Part shown: positions 50,217-60,338 of the stretch, piece after piece
Layout: each line of letters starts with the position of its first letter
How positions within the stretch are numbered: position 1 is the stretch's first letter
NCBI RefSeq assembly: GCF_001457035.1
Contig: NZ_KQ758620.1
Span: forward strand, 62,001 to 126,000
Direction: 5' to 3'
Source of the DNA: Fictibacillus enclensis
GTDB lineage: Bacteria > Bacillota > Bacilli > Bacillales > Fictibacillaceae
DNA: 64,000 nt
Program-made: the position numbers and the translations under genes
The notes under the pieces: generated by a model
The model's database searches: none
Told to the model about the DNA's origin: nothing
Seen by the model: only the letters and a program-made list of their open reading frames with translations

Positions 50217-51485
50217 TTAATAATTGATATTCACCTTATTGTGGAGCGGAAGTCTGAGGGTAACTTCGGTTCCCTTTCCCGTTTCGCTTTTGAACGAGAT
50301 TTTTCCCTGCATGGACTCAATGATCTTCACTGAAACCGTGGTTCCGAGCCCTGTCCCTTTCTCTTTTGTGGTATAAAAAAGAGTGCCGATCCGGGACAGC
50401 TGCTCTGGTGTCATGCCATTACCGGTATCCGTAATGGAAACAACCGCCCGGTCGCCGGATAAGGAGAGTGCCACGGTAACGGTTCCTCCGCCCGGAGTGG
50501 CCTCAATCGCATTTTTTATCACGTTAACGAGTGCCTGTTTCAGCTGGTTCCGGTCAGTAAAAAGGAAGGCTTCTTCCGTCCCTCCCCATTTCAGCTCCAC
50601 TCCCTGCTTTACCGCCAGGGCATTCAAAAGCATGCATACCTCTGAAAGAATTTGAGATAAAGAGAAATGTTCAAGCTTCTTAAATTCGGGTTTGGCGAAA
50701 TTCAAATAATCATTAATAATCACCTCAGCCCTTCCCAGCTCGCTCAGCACAAGGGGAATATAAGAAAAATGATGGTCCTTGTCGTCTTTTTGCATAAGCT
50801 GAAGAAATCCTTTCACAACAGTAAGCGGGTTTCTGACTTCATGAGCGATCGAGGCTGCGAGCTCGCCCATGGTGTTCAGCTTTTCGGCCTTCTCAATCTC
50901 TTGCTTCATGAGAGTACGTTCAATAATCAATTCATTCAGCCGGGCAGCGGTTCCCACCCCGAGAACGCCAATGATGCCAAAGGGCAGCACACGATAGACT
51001 GAATCCACCAGCGTGCTGTTGATTTCACCCGAATAGGCCGTATAGGACAAAAGGATAAAAATTTGCACAACAGTGGGCCATACCCCCACCAGCATGGCGA
51101 TCTTCACCCGTTTATAAGGATGGTAGTTCCTGAAGGTACTACTAAGTAAAAAAGGAGTCAGGGCAGCCAATACAATTCCTGCCAAAGCAAATAACAAGGC
51201 CTCTCCGCCAAGAGCTGTACGGCAAACAAGAATGGTTGCCAAAACCATCCCTCCTGAAACTTTACCTCCGTACAAAAAGGCAAGGATTAGCGCTACATAA
51301 CGCAAATCCCAATACAGACCGCCTTCCTCATGGGCAAAGATCATGCAAAAAGCAGCGCAAATGCTTTGCAGTACTCCCCAGAGGTAAGGAGACGAAAAAA
51401 AATGCTTTTTTTCAAAAAAGAAGCCGTACCCCAAAACCGGGGCAAGAACCATCAACACATGTAAAAGGAGTTTTTCTGTCAGCAT
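50217..51485 (-). CDS. Orphan sporulation-type sensor histidine kinase (KinB-like layout)
   Basis: 422 residues. Six to seven hydrophobic segments (about 5-195) of the LytS/5TM type, no PAS domain. HisKA: LAASIAHEVRNPLTVVKGFL with the phospho-His (about 215). HATPase: LKQALVNVIKNAIEATPGGG (N box), SITDTGNGMTPEQLS (G1) and TKEKGTGLGTTVSVKIIES (G2). No response regulator adjoins it. Membrane-embedded kinases of this size that feed Spo0F are known (KinB), so a phosphorelay input is plausible. Confidence 0.82.
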   Translation of the reverse strand: MLTEKLLLHVLMVLAPVLGYGFFFEKKHFFSSPYLWGVLQSICAAFCMIFAHEEGGLYWDLRYVALILAFLYGGKVSGGMVLATILVCRTALGGEALLFALAGIVLAALTPFLLSSTFRNYHPYKRVKIAMLVGVWPTVVQIFILLSYTAYSGEINSTLVDSVYRVLPFGIIGVLGVGTAARLNELIIERTLMKQEIEKAEKLNTMGELAASIAHEVRNPLTVVKGFLQLMQKDDKDHHFSYIPLVLSELGRAEVIINDYLNFAKPEFKKLEHFSLSQILSEVCMLLNALAVKQGVELKWGGTEEAFLFTDRNQLKQALVNVIKNAIEATPGGGTVTVALSLSGDRAVVSITDTGNGMTPEQLSRIGTLFYTTKEKGTGLGTTVSVKIIESMQGKISFKSETGKGTEVTLRLPLHNKVNINY

Positions 51486-51597
51486 CAGCCTGTCTCCTGA
51501 CGATTTTAGTTATCTTAATTTATTACGACAAGAAATGACGTTCCCCTGCCACCTGCCGAAAAAATCGACCTTTTGTGGCAAGTATCCCCAAAAGTAA

Positions 51598-51637
51598 AAA
51601 GGCCGCTCCCCTAACTTGGAGAATCGGCCTTCATTTT
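51598..51637 (-). terminator. Terminator of the amylase gene
   Basis: AAAGGCCG / CGGCCTT outer stem with inner CTCC / GGAG, T5 on the minus strand. Confidence 0.8.
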
Positions 51638-51640
51638 TGG

Positions 51641-54100
51641 TCAGGAAGCTTTTTTCTTACTGTATTTCTTGCCTTTCACCATTTCGTAGATCTGAACGCC
51701 GCCTGCTTTGGAAGCAATCTTTAGATCATCTTTCTTTCCTGGATGTATCACATCTTTTTTATCCCAAACATTCTTTAATACAAGCTCATGGCCTTTAGCC
51801 AAAGACTTTTGCAGCGTGATTTTTTCGGCACTTCCATTGTTCAGAACAACGAGGAAATGGTCATGTTTGTTGCTTCTTTCATAAACCAGCACTTGGTCAT
51901 CGGAATACCATTCTTTGATCTTGCCGGTTCGCAGTGCAGGCTCATCGTTTCGCAGCTTGATCAATTGTTTGTAATACTTCTTCAACTCCAGGTTTTGCTT
52001 CGCTTTATTCCAAGGCATCGGTTCACGGTAATAACGGTCCTGATATTCGTCGACCGTTGTCTGGTCTTTACTTTGAGACAGACCAACTTCTGTTCCGTAA
52101 TAAATGATAGGTGCTCCCGGAAGTGTAAACTGTGCCGCTGCTGCTTGCTTCAGCTTGTTTACATCTCCCTTGGACTCGAATAAAAAGCGCGGCATGTCAT
52201 GGTTATCCAGGAAGGTTCCCATCACATACTGAGGGTCATAGGTTGACTGGTTCAAACGGATCGCATCACTGAGCTCTTGCATCGACTGTCCTTTGGCAAA
52301 TACATCAAGCAATGCGTTCTGCATCGGGAAGTCAAGCGCACCATCCAGCTTGCCGGCGTACGTATTGATTTTTTCCCTGCTGTCCCAAACTTCTCCGTAA
52401 ATAAAAGCATTCGGCTTCAGCTTTTTCACTGTATGCCTGAAATCCACCCAGAAGCTGTAGCTCGGACCTTTGGCGTAGTCAAGGCGGAAACCGTCAAAAC
52501 CAAGGTCGTTCAGCCAGAACGGAACCACCTTGTTCATCATATAGCTTCGTGTTGCCGGATTGTCATTATTCAATTCAGGAAGTTCGGTGACACCGTAAAA
52601 CGTTTTATACTCATTCGGCCAGTTGGTAAACGTATACCAGTTATAATACGGGCTTTTGGTTCCATTTTTTACCGCATCCTGGAAAAATGGGTGCTGATTG
52701 GACGTATGGTTTGGAACGAGGTCGTAAACCACCTTCATCCCGTTTTTATGCGCTTCTTTAATGATTTCCTTCATTAGCTTGTTGTTTCCGAAGCGGGGGT
52801 CGATTTTCAGAAGGTCTGCCGGATGATAGCCGTGAAAATACGGGCCCTTGAATACCGGAGAAATCCAGATCGCATTCACACCAAGGTTCTTGATATAGCT
52901 GATTTTCTCTTTTACCCCCTGGAGGTCCCCGCCCATCCAGTTTTTTAGCTTTTCATCATAGGTTAGGTTTGGATCGACCGGCTCGTTGTTCAATGGATTT
53001 CCGTCCTTGAAACGGTCAACAAACACATGATAGATGGACGCATTTTTCGCCCATTGAGGAGATTTGTAGTCATCCACATAATAGGCAAATTCTGTTGCAT
53101 CAGCAGACAGAATGCTGTTGGTGTCTGCAAACTGGGAGCCTGTGCCTTCTGTATCCCACACATCAACCTTGTATTTTACACGTGTATCATTTTTTTGCTT
53201 TGGAATGAATCCAGTCAGCACTGACTTATACAGTCCATTGCCAAGGCTCACTTTTGAGGTTACATACATTGGCGAAAACCGCCCGTTCGTTGCCAATCCT
53301 CGCTTGCCCACAGGCGTTGAACCTTCAGTTGTGTAGTAAATCCCGCCTTTGTTGATGGGGCCGTAATGCTCTACAGTGGTTTTAACAGTCACCTTATCCT
53401 TATGGTCCGGGATAGAAGGTTGAAAGTTGAAATCGTGGGTTACGCTTTTAGCAACGGGTACGGCGCTCCAGTCTTTCACTGTATCACTGACCGTTTGGCC
53501 AGCCTCAGAAAAGGTTGCCTTTCTTGGCTCACTTTTCACTTCTTTATATTTGGCATCCCCGAGTGCATACAGGTAGCTGAACGATTGTCCAGGCTCCCCG
53601 GTCAGCTGTATGCTGTAGGTCTTGTCTCCGGTCTTTTTCAGACTGGTGAGTGAATAGTTGTACTTGTTGAGGCTTGTCCCGATCGTCACATTCGCCCAGT
53701 CTGGGGTAGAAGCTGGAACGGTGACATTAAGCGTGACCTTCCCCTTGCCTTCCACCAGCTGAATATCTACTTTTCTTTCATCTTCCGGATGAAAGACAAA
53801 CACATAGTTTCCTGTCTGAGGAGGTACGAATTCCAGGTTGCTGCCGTCCATCCATTGATCGTCTCTTACATACTTAAACTCCAGCTTGTTCCCGCCAGTT
53901 AACGGGATGGGATTGCTCTTCCATGTTCCATCCTGTTGAAGGGTCAGCGGATTATTGTCAGTTCCCCAATCAAGCGGCGCCAGGCTTCCTCTTACCACGA
54001 CTTTTTGATAGCTTGCCGCGGCTGCGGTTTGTGGAAGCTGTACCAGTATAATACCCAAAAGAAGCACCAATGACATCAGAATGCCAAAACTCTTTTTCAA
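51641..54100 (-). CDS. Secreted GH13 alpha-amylase / neopullulanase-like enzyme
   Basis: 819 residues. Signal peptide (FGILMSLVLLLGIILVQLP, cleavage after AAA). Two to three N-terminal beta domains (about 30-350) include a starch-binding-like module (VVVRGSLAPLDWGTDNNPL). The GH13 barrel starts at WAKNASIYHVFVDRFKDG; catalytic residues are Asp in FDGFRLDYAKG, Glu in FIYGEVWDSREK and Asp in FLDNHDMPRF. The region II His is in VYDLVPNHTSN. The C-terminal domain is beta-rich and ends in a Lys-rich tail. It probably cleaves starch and related glucans outside the cell. Confidence 0.88.
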   Translation of the reverse strand: MKKSFGILMSLVLLLGIILVQLPQTAAAASYQKVVVRGSLAPLDWGTDNNPLTLQQDGTWKSNPIPLTGGNKLEFKYVRDDQWMDGSNLEFVPPQTGNYVFVFHPEDERKVDIQLVEGKGKVTLNVTVPASTPDWANVTIGTSLNKYNYSLTSLKKTGDKTYSIQLTGEPGQSFSYLYALGDAKYKEVKSEPRKATFSEAGQTVSDTVKDWSAVPVAKSVTHDFNFQPSIPDHKDKVTVKTTVEHYGPINKGGIYYTTEGSTPVGKRGLATNGRFSPMYVTSKVSLGNGLYKSVLTGFIPKQKNDTRVKYKVDVWDTEGTGSQFADTNSILSADATEFAYYVDDYKSPQWAKNASIYHVFVDRFKDGNPLNNEPVDPNLTYDEKLKNWMGGDLQGVKEKISYIKNLGVNAIWISPVFKGPYFHGYHPADLLKIDPRFGNNKLMKEIIKEAHKNGMKVVYDLVPNHTSNQHPFFQDAVKNGTKSPYYNWYTFTNWPNEYKTFYGVTELPELNNDNPATRSYMMNKVVPFWLNDLGFDGFRLDYAKGPSYSFWVDFRHTVKKLKPNAFIYGEVWDSREKINTYAGKLDGALDFPMQNALLDVFAKGQSMQELSDAIRLNQSTYDPQYVMGTFLDNHDMPRFLFESKGDVNKLKQAAAAQFTLPGAPIIYYGTEVGLSQSKDQTTVDEYQDRYYREPMPWNKAKQNLELKKYYKQLIKLRNDEPALRTGKIKEWYSDDQVLVYERSNKHDHFLVVLNNGSAEKITLQKSLAKGHELVLKNVWDKKDVIHPGKKDDLKIASKAGGVQIYEMVKGKKYSKKKAS

Positions 54101-54125
54101 TCAAATTCCTCCTTTTATCACTTTG

Positions 54126-54139
54126 TGCAACCGTTTTCA
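54126..54139 (-). promoter_or_regulatory. cre-like / LacI-family operator of the amylase gene
   Basis: Minus strand TGAAAACGGTTGCA, one mismatch from the cre consensus TGWAANCGNTNWCA, 26 bases upstream of the start. Compatible with catabolite repression, and MalR-type regulators bind similar sites. Confidence 0.6.
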
Positions 54140-54222
54140 TAAATCTTTAGTAAAAGTTTATCTGTCTTGACAGAAATATGCAATGAATCTTTTTTACTAT
54201 TGAATTCAAAATAACAAAATAA

Positions 54223-54247
54223 AAAACAGGCTTTCGCCTGTTTTTCA
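54223..54247 (-). terminator. Terminator of the alanine symporter gene
   Basis: AAAACAGGC, loop GAAA (minus strand), GCCTGTTTT hairpin two bases beyond the stop codon. Confidence 0.85.
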
Positions 54248-55708
54248 TTAGGATACTTGCTCCTTTTCCGGTTCCTTGTAGTCCTTTTCCCAGTAGTCTG
54301 CATTTTTTATGCCGACTTTAATGGAATTAAAGACAGGATCAAGACCTTGCTTTTTCTGTTGTTCGTAATCTTTTAACGCTTTTAGAGCCGGTTTGGCAAG
54401 AATTAATATGGCAATAAGGTTCAGCCATACCATAATCCCGAGACCGGTATCTCCAAGCTTCCACGCGAGTGCTGCTTCCTTAATGGTACCGTAGAAGGTT
54501 GCCGCGAGAATAACCACTTTTAGCAGCGGAATGGCCCACTTGTTTTCCCGGCCACGAATCAGATAAGCAATGTTAGTTTCGGCAATATAGTAATACGCCA
54601 TAATTGTTGTAAAGGCAAAGAAGAACAACGACACAGCAACAAAGCCAGCTCCAAACCCAGGAATAACCTGCTCAACCGCAGCCTGTGTGAATCCTGGTCC
54701 TGGTTCCACCCCTTTTAAATTATCATAAAGGAAGGTTTTGTCCGGTGCCTGTGTATTGTACATGCCTGTAAACAGAATCATGAATGCTGTCGCGGAACAT
54801 ACAAGAAGAGTATCAATATATACAGAGAATGCCTGAACCAAACCTTGTTTGGCAGGGTGGGAAACCTCAGCGGCAGCCGCCGGATGGGCACCTGTTCCCT
54901 GACCCGCTTCATTGGAATAAATTCCGCGTTTTACTCCCCATTGAACCGCCATACCGACGATCCCGCCGAACACGGAATCAGCGGCGAATGCACTTTTGAA
55001 AATCAACGCAAACACAGCTGGCAGCTCTGTAATATTAATCGCAACGATAATCAATGAAACAGCGACATAGCCAATGGCCATAAATGGCACTACGTATTGC
55101 GCGACATTCGCAATCCGTTTGACTCCGCCAAAAATTATAATTCCTAAAAGAGCAATAATAATAAGACCAGTAATCGATTTATTCATTCCAAACGCATTTT
55201 CAATTCCCAGTGCAATAGAGTTCGACTGCACTCCTGGCATGAGAATCGCCATGGCAAGAACGGCCGCCAGGGCAAATAAGACACCATACCATCTCCAGCC
55301 TGTCCCCTTTTCAATATAAAAAGCAGGCCCACCGCGGTATTGCCCCTCATGCTTTTCTTTATAAATTTGGGCAAGGGTGGATTCGATAAAGGCAGTGGAT
55401 GCTCCGATAAAAGCAATCGCCCACATCCAGAACACTGCCCCCGGTCCACCAAACCCGATGGCTGTCGCGGTACCTGCAATATTTCCCGTTCCTACACGGC
55501 CAGAAAGCGCAATGGAAAGTGCCTGAAAAGAAGAAACACCAGCATCAGAGCTTTTCCCCTGAAACATCAGCTTGATCATGTCTTTAAAATGCCGCACCTG
55601 CAAAAAACGTGTAATGATGGAAAACAGCAGGCCGACTCCCAAACAGATGTAAATCATCGGCTGGCTCCACAAAATGTTGTTGTTCAAAAAATCGATAAAT
55701 CTCTCCAA
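54248..55708 (-). CDS. AGCS-family Na+/alanine symporter (AlsT-like)
   Basis: 486 residues, about ten to eleven membrane spans. SFQALSIALSGRVGTGNIAG and GGPGAVFWMWAIAFIGASTA are the family signatures, followed by YRGGPAFYIEKG and GVKRGIYSNEAGQGTGAHPA. It imports alanine or glycine (or glutamine in some Bacillus members) with sodium. Fits the peptide- and amino-acid-feeding theme of the window. Own terminator; single gene. Confidence 0.9.
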   Translation of the reverse strand: MERFIDFLNNNILWSQPMIYICLGVGLLFSIITRFLQVRHFKDMIKLMFQGKSSDAGVSSFQALSIALSGRVGTGNIAGTATAIGFGGPGAVFWMWAIAFIGASTAFIESTLAQIYKEKHEGQYRGGPAFYIEKGTGWRWYGVLFALAAVLAMAILMPGVQSNSIALGIENAFGMNKSITGLIIIALLGIIIFGGVKRIANVAQYVVPFMAIGYVAVSLIIVAINITELPAVFALIFKSAFAADSVFGGIVGMAVQWGVKRGIYSNEAGQGTGAHPAAAAEVSHPAKQGLVQAFSVYIDTLLVCSATAFMILFTGMYNTQAPDKTFLYDNLKGVEPGPGFTQAAVEQVIPGFGAGFVAVSLFFFAFTTIMAYYYIAETNIAYLIRGRENKWAIPLLKVVILAATFYGTIKEAALAWKLGDTGLGIMVWLNLIAILILAKPALKALKDYEQQKKQGLDPVFNSIKVGIKNADYWEKDYKEPEKEQVS

Positions 55709-56064
55709 ACTTCATCCCCCTTATATATAGTCTGAATTTTAAACCTATTTCGAATTATATGTTAAGGTCTGTACTATGACAATGTCAGAACAAAATTCTA
55801 TGCAATAAATGAGACATTTCTACTAGGAAGGTAGTAATTGGAAATCAAAAAACAGTACACCTTGAAATAGTGTCGAGAGGCGTTTTTCCTGCTTCCTGTT
55901 CAGCTTTTTTATTTTTTCGTTTATTGAGCGTTTCAGCAAGCCCCATGCCCAAAGGCGGAACAGCACTAGCTTCCGCAAACGCGGTGTTCCCCTAAAAGTT
56001 TTAAAAAGGATTTTATAAAATTCGGCCGAATCACAGGTAAGAATACGAAAAAAGGACTGAGAGA
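55709..56064. other. Intergenic region between alanine symporter and Nudix gene
   Basis: About 355 bases with no convincing gene. The only structure I see is a set of competing hairpins at about 55952-55995 (GCGGAA / TTCCGC and GGAACA / TGTTCC), of unknown meaning. The ribosome site of the Nudix gene (AAGGACTGAGAG) is at the right end. Confidence 0.45.
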
Positions 56065-56535
56065 ATGGGTTATATTATGGAGTTGCGCAAACTGGTCGGA
56101 AGCCGGCCGCTCATCATGACCAGGGCTTGTGTTCTTTTAGTTGATAATAAAGGGGAACTGCTGCTGCAAAAACGAAAGGACAATGGATGTTGGGGCCTTC
56201 CCGGAGGTGCGCTGGAGCCAGGGGAACAGCTTGAGGAAGCAGCAGCAAGAGAGCTGTTTGAAGAAACAGGATACATTGCCCGTAAACTGGAGTTCATGCA
56301 CATATTTTCAGGAGAGAAATTTTATTACAAATATCCTCATGGAGATGAGGTTTATAATGTAATTGCCGCCTATACTTGTACAAAATATGAAGGATTGCCC
56401 CGTCTTGATGAAACTGAAGGGGAGGAAATTGCGTTCTTTGGACTTAATGAGCTTCCTGAAAATATTAATCCGACTGATATTCCGGTCATTGAATACTTTG
56501 TGGAAAAAAACAGCAAGGATCCGCGCCTTCTGTAA
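56065..56535 (+). CDS. Nudix hydrolase
   Basis: 156 residues. Complete Nudix box GGALEPGEQLEEAAARELFE then ETGY (GX5EX7REUXEEXGU). The start (ELRKLVGSRPLIMTRACVLL) and the late part (GEEIAFFGLNELPENINPTD) are typical of small MutT/YtkD-like or ADP-ribose-type enzymes. It hydrolyses a nucleoside diphosphate linked to another group; substrate unknown. A hairpin (CAGCAAGGATC / GATCCTTGCTG, 56511-56561) spans its stop codon and may terminate it. Confidence 0.85.
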   Translation: MGYIMELRKLVGSRPLIMTRACVLLVDNKGELLLQKRKDNGCWGLPGGALEPGEQLEEAAARELFEETGYIARKLEFMHIFSGEKFYYKYPHGDEVYNVIAAYTCTKYEGLPRLDETEGEEIAFFGLNELPENINPTDIPVIEYFVEKNSKDPRLL

Positions 56536-56770
56536 TGGAGGTGTACAGATCCTTGCTGCCTTATAAATAAATGCTGGACGTGCTTTCCTGACTTCTGTCT
56601 GTCACTTGTTCTACCACAAAGAGCGCATGCCAGTCCCTTTCACTTTCGATTTATCTGCTCCTTTACTAGTCCAGGTCTTTAGGAACAGAAATCAACCAGA
56701 AAGTTTGTTTTATAACAGGAGGTTGGAGGAATACTAATTTTAAGATGTCCATGGAAGGAAGTGCTCACAA

Positions 56771-56911
56771 ATGGAAGAAGGCAAGGTAAAGAGGCATTGC
56801 AGCAACTGTAATCAAGAAACCACGCATGTGGTGCGGGAAGATGCGCTTGAACTGGAATATACATGTACCAACTGTGATCATACAGAAACAGAAGTTAAGA
56901 CATTCTTTTAA
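56771..56911 (+). CDS. Small zinc-ribbon protein (46 aa)
   Basis: ATG 56771, stop 56911, purine-rich AAGGAAGTG about eight bases upstream. Product: MEEGKVKRHCSNCNQETTH, then ALELEYTCTNCDHTETEVK. Two CxxC pairs (Cys 10/13 and 32/35) with polar spacing make a classic zinc ribbon. Role unknown; such proteins often bind nucleic acid or act as adaptors. A good terminator follows. Confidence 0.7.
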   Translation: MEEGKVKRHCSNCNQETTHVVREDALELEYTCTNCDHTETEVKTFF

Positions 56912-56919
56912 TTTACAAC

Positions 56920-56945
56920 AGCCGGCAGCGGATGCCGGCTTTTTG
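56920..56945. terminator. Terminator between zinc-ribbon gene and ALDH
   Basis: AGCCGGCA / TGCCGGCT hairpin followed by T5; overlaps the end of the convergent ALDH gene region. Confidence 0.8.
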
Positions 56946-56946
56946 T

Positions 56947-58332
56947 TTATTTGAGCAGTTTCTTCACCAGTTGCAAACCATTATTGGCGGAAGGGTAACG
57001 AAAGGAGAAGTCGAAACGGTTCGTTTGTTTCAATACACTTTTCCGGTGAGAAAATGTATCGAAGCTGGCTTTGCCATGGTAGTTTCCCATCCCGCTTTCC
57101 CCGACACCGCCAAACGGAAGATACGGTGTCGCAATGTGCATGAGGGTATCATTGATGCAGCCTCCTCCAAAGGAGATTCTGCTGGTTACCTCGTCTGCTG
57201 TATTCTTATTCTGAGTGAATAGGTACAAGGCGAGGGGCTTCGGACGTGAATGGATCAGCTCAATCGCTTCTTCAAGCGAGGTGTATTCCACAACAGGAAA
57301 AATCGGGCCGAAAATTTCTTCTGTCATCACAGAGGAATCCAGCTTTACCCTATCAATCAGGGTCGGTGCGATTTTTTGTTTGCTGTCATTTCTCTCTCCG
57401 CCATAGATAACCGTTCCTTCCTTCAGGTAGCCTGACAACCGGTTGTAATGCCGTTCATTCACAATTTTTGAGTAAGCGGGACTTTGGATTGGATCGGGAC
57501 CATAAAACGCTTGAATTACTTCCTTCATCGCTTCAATAAGGGAAGTTTTAATCTTCGAGTGAACAAGCAAATAATCAGGTGCGATGCAGGTTTGACCCGC
57601 ATTCATGAACTTTCCGAATACAATCCTTTTTGCCGCAAGCGGAATGTTGGCATCCTCATGGACAATGACCGGACTTTTACCCCCCAGCTCCAGTGTAACG
57701 GGTGTCAAATGCCTGGAGGCTGCCTCCATCACTACTTTACCAACCGCTGCACTGCCTGTGAAAAAGATATAATCAAAACGTTCTTCAAGAAGTGCCTGGC
57801 TTGTTTGTACACCTCCTCCTATGACAGCGACATACGATGGAGGATAAAGCTCCTGAAGCAGCGTTGAAAGTAAGGCCGATACATTAGGTGTCAGCTCCGA
57901 GGGTTTGATAATAGCCGTATTTCCTGCAGCAATCGCGCCCACTAGCGGGGACAGAGCAAGCTGAAACGGATAGTTCCATGGTGCAATTATGAGGACAGTC
58001 CCATACGGTTCAGGAATGATAGAACCTTTTGAGCCCACATGAGTTAACGCAGTTTTTACTTTTTTCGGTTTTGTCCAGCCTTTTAGATGCTTGATTGTGA
58101 AATTAATCTCTTCATACAGAATGCCAATTTCTGTTGAATAGGATTCAAGCTCTGACTTTCCCAAATCAAGCGCAAGAGCATCAATTACTTCATGTTCGCG
58201 CTTCTTTATGCCGGCTTTCAGTTTTTTCAGCTGCTCCATCCGGAAAGGCAATAATTTTGTCTCCTGTGTCGCAAAATAGGTTCTTTGGTTTTGAAGAATC
58301 CGTTGAATTCCCGCTGCTGACACCTCTTTCAT
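56947..58332 (-). CDS. ywdH: Aldehyde dehydrogenase (YwdH, class 3-like)
   Basis: 461 residues from ATG 58332 (GAGGTG six bases upstream; the GTG nine bases earlier is in the ribosome site). [20 protein letters not shown] and [14 protein letters not shown] form the cofactor site, [19 protein letters not shown] the Rossmann motif, [13 protein letters not shown] holds the catalytic Glu, and [15 protein letters not shown] the catalytic Cys. Length and sequence fit YwdH, an NAD(P)-dependent aldehyde oxidiser of the fatty-aldehyde group. Substrate not certain. Confidence 0.87.
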   Translation of the reverse strand: MKEVSAAGIQRILQNQRTYFATQETKLLPFRMEQLKKLKAGIKKREHEVIDALALDLGKSELESYSTEIGILYEEINFTIKHLKGWTKPKKVKTALTHVGSKGSIIPEPYGTVLIIAPWNYPFQLALSPLVGAIAAGNTAIIKPSELTPNVSALLSTLLQELYPPSYVAVIGGGVQTSQALLEERFDYIFFTGSAAVGKVVMEAASRHLTPVTLELGGKSPVIVHEDANIPLAAKRIVFGKFMNAGQTCIAPDYLLVHSKIKTSLIEAMKEVIQAFYGPDPIQSPAYSKIVNERHYNRLSGYLKEGTVIYGGERNDSKQKIAPTLIDRVKLDSSVMTEEIFGPIFPVVEYTSLEEAIELIHSRPKPLALYLFTQNKNTADEVTSRISFGGGCINDTLMHIATPYLPFGGVGESGMGNYHGKASFDTFSHRKSVLKQTNRFDFSFRYPSANNGLQLVKKLLK

Positions 58333-58454
58333 CAGGCTCACCTCATAACGAATTAAAATGATTAAAGGTTTAAAAATATAAACATTAGTACAACGAAACT
58401 ATAGGAACTCCCGGCTGAAAAGTCAACACAGTATGTTTGTACATTCATTAAAAA

Positions 58455-58495
58455 ACACCCGGTACTTCCTTTGTAAGCAAGAAGCGACCGGGTGA
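58455..58495 (-). terminator. Terminator of the ABC exporter operon
   Basis: CACCCGGTCGCTTCTT ... AAGGAAGTACCGGGTG imperfect long hairpin followed by T6 on the minus strand. Confidence 0.8.
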
Positions 58496-58499
58496 ACAG

Positions 58500-60338
58500 T
58501 TATCCTATTTCTTTTTGAAGCTGGCTGTGATAAAGCTCCGAGTAGTAGCCGTTTTCCTTTAATAGCTGCTGATGAGAGCCCTTTTCCAAAATCCCTCCGT
58601 CATTTAGAACAAGGATTTGATCAGCTTTTTGTATCGTGTTGAGTCGGTGTGCGATGATAAAGCTGGTCTTGCCCTTCATCAGGCGCTGTAATGCCTCCTG
58701 GATCTTCATTTCTGTGATGGTGTCAATACTGCTGGTCGCTTCGTCCAGCACAAGGATAACAGGATTGGCAAGAATGGCCCTCGCGATACTGAGGAGCTGC
58801 TTTTGCCCTTGGCTGATTCCGCTGCCGTCCTGTTCGATAACTGTATCATAACCATTGGGAAGTTTCGTGATAAACGAGTGGGCATTTGCTTCTTTTGCCG
58901 CCTTCACAACCTCTTCATCACGTGCTTCCAGCCGTCCGTAGCGTATGTTTTCCATAATCGTACCTTCAAATAAAAACGGATCCTGTAAAACAAACCCCAT
59001 TTGGGCACGGAGTGCTTCCCGTTTAATGCTTTTAATATCCCGCCCATCCAGCAGGATGGTTCCACTATCCGTATCATAAAAGCGGGACAGCAGATTGATA
59101 ATCGTTGTTTTCCCCGCTCCCGTAGGACCGACCAGGGCGACTGATTCGCCAGGTGCTGCATGAAACGAGATTTGGCTGACCGTATTTCCACCTTCTTCAT
59201 AAGAAAAGGAAACATCCACAAATTCAATTTCTCCCCTTACTTCTCCAAGTTCTTTATGGCCTTCCTCATCCTTTTCTTCTTCCTCTTCTTCAAGAATTTC
59301 AAATACACGCTCTGCACCAGCGACTGCGGATAAAAGGGTATTAAATTGGTTGGATAAATCGTTCAGCGGCCGTGTAAACTGGCGGGAATACTCGGCAAAA
59401 ATCACAATGGTACCGATTGTAACCAGCCCTTTGAGCGCCAAAAACCCGCCTGCTCCGGCAATTAATGCAAAGCTGATATTATTGAGCACGTTCATCAGTT
59501 TGGGAATAAAGCCTGAATAGGTTTGGGCCCAGAAACCCGATTCTTTCAGTTTATCATTCTTTTTCAGCAGTTCTGCAATCACCCGGTCTTCCTGAGAAAA
59601 AGCTTTAACGATGCGCTGCCCTGAAATGGTTTCTTCAATAAAGCCATTCAGTTCTCCCAAATTTCTTTGCTGCAGTTTGAACAGCTTTCCCGTTCGTTTC
59701 GTGATCCAGCGCATACCGAGAAACATGACCGGAACAATGACGAGGGTTACGGCAGTCAGAAGCGGACTCAGCCATAGCATAAACCCGATTGTTCCAAACA
59801 GCGTCAGCACACTTGAGATAATTTGAATCACCGATGAATTCAGCGTCGAGCTTACATTTTCTATATCATTGATGACCCGGCTCATGATTTCCCCATATTG
59901 GCGTTTATCAAAAAAAGGAATCGGAAGTTTGTGCAGGTGGCGAAACAACTGCGTCCTCATGGAGAACACTGTATTTTGTGCAATTCCGATCATCCAATAA
60001 TTCTGAAACCAGAGTGCAACAGAGTTTAGAACATAAACACCAAGCAATCCGGCCAGCAGACGCAAAAGCCCGCTGTTATCCCGGGTGATGATGTAGTTGT
60101 CAATCGCTTTACCGATCATGAAAGGCCCCAGCAGCCCGAATACAGAACTGAGAACAACCATCAGCAAAACGAGCCATAATCGCCCCTTCTCTCTGGCAAG
60201 GTAAATCCAAATCTGCCGCAGTGTCCCTTGCCAGTCCTTCGCTTTTTCTACTTTCTTTTTGGCCGGGGGTTCCTTTTCCAATACTTCCTGGACGACTTCC
60301 CTTTTATGGCGGAACGGCTCAATCAAATCCTTGAGCAT
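58500..60338 (-). CDS. ABC exporter half-transporter, second subunit
   Basis: 612 residues. A charged N-terminal extension (about 1-45) precedes six membrane spans (about 50-330) and the ATPase domain: Walker A VALVGPTGAGKTTIINLLSR, signature ISQGQKQLLSIARAILANPV, Walker B VILVLDEATSSIDTITE. Here the signature is ISQGQ rather than LSGGQ, and the catalytic Glu is present. It overlaps the upstream subunit gene by 20 bases, typical of heterodimeric exporters such as YfiBC, YknUV or BmrCD. Likely drug or lipid export. Confidence 0.85.
   Translation of the reverse strand: MLKDLIEPFRHKREVVQEVLEKEPPAKKKVEKAKDWQGTLRQIWIYLAREKGRLWLVLLMVVLSSVFGLLGPFMIGKAIDNYIITRDNSGLLRLLAGLLGVYVLNSVALWFQNYWMIGIAQNTVFSMRTQLFRHLHKLPIPFFDKRQYGEIMSRVINDIENVSSTLNSSVIQIISSVLTLFGTIGFMLWLSPLLTAVTLVIVPVMFLGMRWITKRTGKLFKLQQRNLGELNGFIEETISGQRIVKAFSQEDRVIAELLKKNDKLKESGFWAQTYSGFIPKLMNVLNNISFALIAGAGGFLALKGLVTIGTIVIFAEYSRQFTRPLNDLSNQFNTLLSAVAGAERVFEILEEEEEEKDEEGHKELGEVRGEIEFVDVSFSYEEGGNTVSQISFHAAPGESVALVGPTGAGKTTIINLLSRFYDTDSGTILLDGRDIKSIKREALRAQMGFVLQDPFLFEGTIMENIRYGRLEARDEEVVKAAKEANAHSFITKLPNGYDTVIEQDGSGISQGQKQLLSIARAILANPVILVLDEATSSIDTITEMKIQEALQRLMKGKTSFIIAHRLNTIQKADQILVLNDGGILEKGSHQQLLKENGYYSELYHSQLQKEIG

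Noticed and set aside
55952-55995. Structured RNA or riboswitch before the Nudix gene
   Set aside because: Competing hairpins are present but match no riboswitch class I know.
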